A stretch of 64,000 bases of DNA from Methylomonas sp. MK1 (lineage in GTDB: Bacteria; Pseudomonadota; Gammaproteobacteria; Methylococcales; Methylomonadaceae). The DNA lies in NCBI RefSeq assembly GCF_000365425.1, contig NZ_AQOV01000001.1, forward strand, positions 2,728,001-2,792,000, in the 5' to 3' direction. A program made the translations under genes and the position numbers. A model generated the notes under the pieces. It was not told the DNA's origin. It was given only the letters and a program-made list of their open reading frames with translations, and did no database searches. Below are positions 63,300 to 64,000 of this stretch, one piece after another. Position 1 is the first letter of the stretch; each line of letters begins with the position of its first letter.

Positions 63300-64000
63300 A
63301 TGAGTGGAATTAGAGCTTTTTTTGAAAAATCCCAAGCTAAAGGCAAACCGCAGAGCGGTGGGCAACGCATTACGCCGGAAACTCTAAAACAGTTATTCCC
63401 CATCAGGAATTTAAGCGACGAGATATTACAAACTTTCGCCACTGAAAATCACGTCGAAACCCTGCCAGCCGGCAGCACCTTGTTCAGCGTCAATCAGCAG
63501 GCGACTTGCGCAATGTATTTGTTGCGCGGCACAGTGATCCTGGCCGACCACAACGGCAAAAGCTATGAAATATCGGCAGGCAGCGCACAAGCCAAATTCC
63601 CGATATGCAGCGGTATCAAGCACACCGCCACCGCGACCGCCAAAACCGAGATAGACCTGTTGCGGGTATCCCTGAAAATCATGCTGACGCCGAGCCGCCA
63701 AGACCACGGCAAATTGTCCATTCCGGAAGGTTTGCATGACAACCGGCTATTGAGCTTATTCGTCGAACACTTTGAGAATAACGACCACGAGATAGAAATC
63801 CCCTCGCTGCCTGAAGTGGCGATCAATTTGCGCAAAGCCATCCAAAGAGATGTCAACATCGACGAAGCAGTCAAGATCATCCAGCTGGATCCGGCCATCT
63901 CCGCCAAATTGATCGAAGTTGCCAATTGTCCACTATATCTAACCAACGTACCCGCGAAAAACTGTAAGGACGCTGTCGTGCGTATCGGCTTGAATGCCAC
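63300..64000 (+). CDS. cNMP-binding/HDOD-domain signalling protein, N-terminal part
   Basis: An open frame from the ATG at 63300 runs to the right edge without a stop (233 codons seen). Residues about 35-125 form a cyclic-nucleotide-binding-like beta barrel (FPIRNLSDEILQTFATENHV, LPAGSTLFSVNQQATCAMYL). From about residue 160 an HDOD domain begins: IEIPSLPEVAINLRKAIQRD, DEAVKIIQLDPAISAKLIEV and CKDAVVRIGLNA. Such fusions are regulatory; whether it binds cyclic nucleotide is not clear from the residues seen. Confidence 0.85.
   Translation, partial: MSGIRAFFEKSQAKGKPQSGGQRITPETLKQLFPIRNLSDEILQTFATENHVETLPAGSTLFSVNQQATCAMYLLRGTVILADHNGKSYEISAGSAQAKFPICSGIKHTATATAKTEIDLLRVSLKIMLTPSRQDHGKLSIPEGLHDNRLLSLFVEHFENNDHEIEIPSLPEVAINLRKAIQRDVNIDEAVKIIQLDPAISAKLIEVANCPLYLTNVPAKNCKDAVVRIGLNA

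Overview
The window looks like the chromosome of a gammaproteobacterial methanotroph or methylotroph, most like Methylomonas and its relatives. The evidence is a ribulose monophosphate (RuMP) locus (hps, phi, tkt, tal, fba), a pqqABCDE cluster for the cofactor of methanol dehydrogenase, and a Pseudomonas-like polar flagellar/chemotaxis operon. Nothing here names the species. I saw no insertion sequence, prophage, CRISPR array, tRNA or rRNA gene.

Layout. 1-8.6 kb: the end of pyrD, an ABC-2 exporter pair and a tripartite RND efflux system (PaaI-like thioesterase, MFP, RND pump, outer-membrane lipoprotein). 8.7-12.7 kb: small redox and regulatory genes (SDR, HxlR regulator, GST-like protein, LysR regulator, tautomerase). 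12.8-18.7 kb: tldE, tldD, an unusual membrane protein, rlmJ, DUF486 and cca, all on the minus strand. 18.7-23.5 kb: a TauE exporter, then pqqA-B-C-[Uma2 nuclease-like gene]-D-E. 23.5-30.1 kb: msbA and a tightly packed lipopolysaccharide core/O-antigen cassette. 30.1-49.5 kb: one long minus-strand operon, fliLMNOPQR-flhBA-flhF-fleN-fliA-cheYZAB-motCD-parA-cheW-cheW-small ORF-DUF2802, with a plausible sigma-54 promoter before fliL. 49.7-56.4 kb: the RuMP locus in transcription order hps-phi-tkt-[membrane-anchored repeat protein]-tal-fba, with several hairpins between genes. 56.8-64 kb: housekeeping genes (thpR, MIF-like tautomerase, comEA, cmoAB, mlaC, hemB, a membrane protein, aroE) and a truncated cNMP-binding/HDOD protein.

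The RuMP enzymes fix formaldehyde onto ribulose 5-phosphate and recycle the acceptor. PQQ feeds the periplasmic step that makes formaldehyde. The flagellar/chemotaxis block and the envelope genes serve motility and surface assembly.

The observations I consider most novel are: (1) a secreted-N, cytoplasmic-C membrane protein in the RuMP locus with two QPKVLY repeats outside and four TGVxKYL repeats inside; (2) a 154-residue membrane protein next to rlmJ whose central 50 residues carry an acidic/His residue every 3-4 positions; (3) a Uma2 nuclease-like gene inside the pqq operon; (4) a 54-residue Pro/Lys-rich ORF between cheW and DUF2802; (5) a palindromic dispersed repeat that supplies the C-terminus and stop codon of the RND pump. 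All functions are inferred from sequence alone; no search was run.
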